This document shows, piece after piece, positions 63,728-64,000 of a DNA stretch of 64,000 nt. The DNA is taken from contig NZ_JBHTKA010000007.1 of the NCBI RefSeq assembly GCF_042676245.1, forward strand, positions 1,178,001 through 1,242,000. The letters are read 5' to 3'. Made by a program: the position numbers and the translations under genes. This DNA is from Ohtaekwangia kribbensis (GTDB taxonomy: Bacteria; Bacteroidota; Bacteroidia; Cytophagales; Cyclobacteriaceae). The first letter of the stretch is position 1; every line of letters begins with the position of its first letter. Below the pieces are notes generated by a model. It saw nothing but the letters and a program-made list of their open reading frames with translations. It had not been told where the DNA came from and did no database searches.

Positions 63728-64000
63728 ATGACGCAACAGAAAGAAAATTCAAAAGCTAAAGTTTGGTTCATAACAGGAACTTCGCGCGGGTTTGGACGCA
63801 TCTGGGCTCAGGCTGCACTCGAACGTGGCGACAAGGTCGCAGCGACAGCCAGAAATGTAGCGAGCATTGCTGATCTTCAGCAAAAATATAGCGAGAACGT
63901 TTTAACGCTTGAACTAGACGTTACCAAACCTGAACAGGTAGAGAAAGCCGTGAAGCAAGCCCATGCTCACTTCGGAAGGATTGACGTTTTGCTGAATAAT
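63728..64000 (+). CDS. Short-chain dehydrogenase/reductase (partial, cut by window end)
   Basis: Ninety-one codons are visible from the ATG at 63728 to the window end. The Rossmann loop TGTSRGFG lies at residues 17-24, LDVTKPEQVEKAV follows the third strand, and the visible part ends in DVLLNN, the start of the NNAG motif. AATARNVAS after the second strand suggests NADP(H). It is related to, but clearly different from, the SDR at 61806-62642, and it carries the same operator arrangement upstream. Confidence 0.9.
   Translation, partial: MTQQKENSKAKVWFITGTSRGFGRIWAQAALERGDKVAATARNVASIADLQQKYSENVLTLELDVTKPEQVEKAVKQAHAHFGRIDVLLNN

Noticed and set aside
1..64000. Mobile elements, CRISPR arrays, tRNA or rRNA genes
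   Set aside because: No transposase or integrase frames, no regularly spaced repeats, and no cloverleaf or rRNA-like stretches were noticed on either strand.

Overview
The window comes from a Bacteroidota chromosome, most likely a free-living or soil-type member of the Cytophagales/Chitinophagales (inferred from gene content, not from any marker gene). The signs are three SusC/SusD pairs, two hybrid two-component systems, many lipoproteins with an acidic patch after the lipobox cysteine, and promoter boxes of the TAnnTTTG type. No rRNA, tRNA, CRISPR array, insertion sequence or phage gene was seen.

Layout. 1-1659: the 5' part of a TPR protein (minus strand) and a TMEM175-type channel gene broken by one in-frame stop. 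2149-18817 (plus): a polysaccharide utilization locus (PUL 1) with a surface lipoprotein, GH76, SusC, SusD, a DUF3823 lipoprotein, an unclassified GH42-shaped protein, GH92 and a GtaA/DUF4965 protein. GH76 plus GH92 points to alpha-mannan. A membrane-anchored Kelch/winged-helix regulator (18907-21441, minus) sits at its end. 21684-25155: an alpha/beta hydrolase, a double-domain GH43 protein and a small membrane protein. 25972-44257 (plus): PUL 2, with SusC, SusD, a GH43-like protein, GH105, DUF2264, a hybrid two-component regulator, GH43, GH35 and GH2. 44371-56981 (minus): PUL 3, with GH16, a second hybrid two-component regulator, GH16, a CAP lipoprotein, a GH43_24-type exo-galactanase, SusC and SusD. 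PULs 2 and 3 converge on a strong bidirectional terminator (44328-44357). Their enzymes together (GH43_24, GH35, GH2, GH105, GH16, GH43) suggest a beta-galactan such as type II arabinogalactan; this is inference. 57238-58749: a secreted right-handed beta-helix protein. 58823-64000: housekeeping and stress-type genes, namely DUF4240, AraC, a secreted alpha/beta hydrolase, SDR, AraC and SDR (cut by the window edge).

In each PUL the expected division of labour is: surface lipoproteins and SusD capture glycan, outer-membrane or secreted endo-enzymes cut it, SusC imports oligosaccharides, periplasmic exo-enzymes (GH92, GH35, GH2, GH43, GH105) finish digestion, and the membrane-spanning regulator senses a periplasmic product.

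The most notable observations are: an operator consisting of paired 21-bp-spaced direct repeats, at identical distance from the -7 box, in front of both SDR genes flanking an AraC gene; a Kelch-propeller/transmembrane/SARP-like regulator next to the mannan PUL; an unclassified GH42-like enzyme candidate in that PUL; an orphan intrinsic terminator in a divergent promoter region; a TMEM175 gene disrupted by one stop with its signature motif also lost; and a strong excess of TATA words in coding and intergenic DNA.
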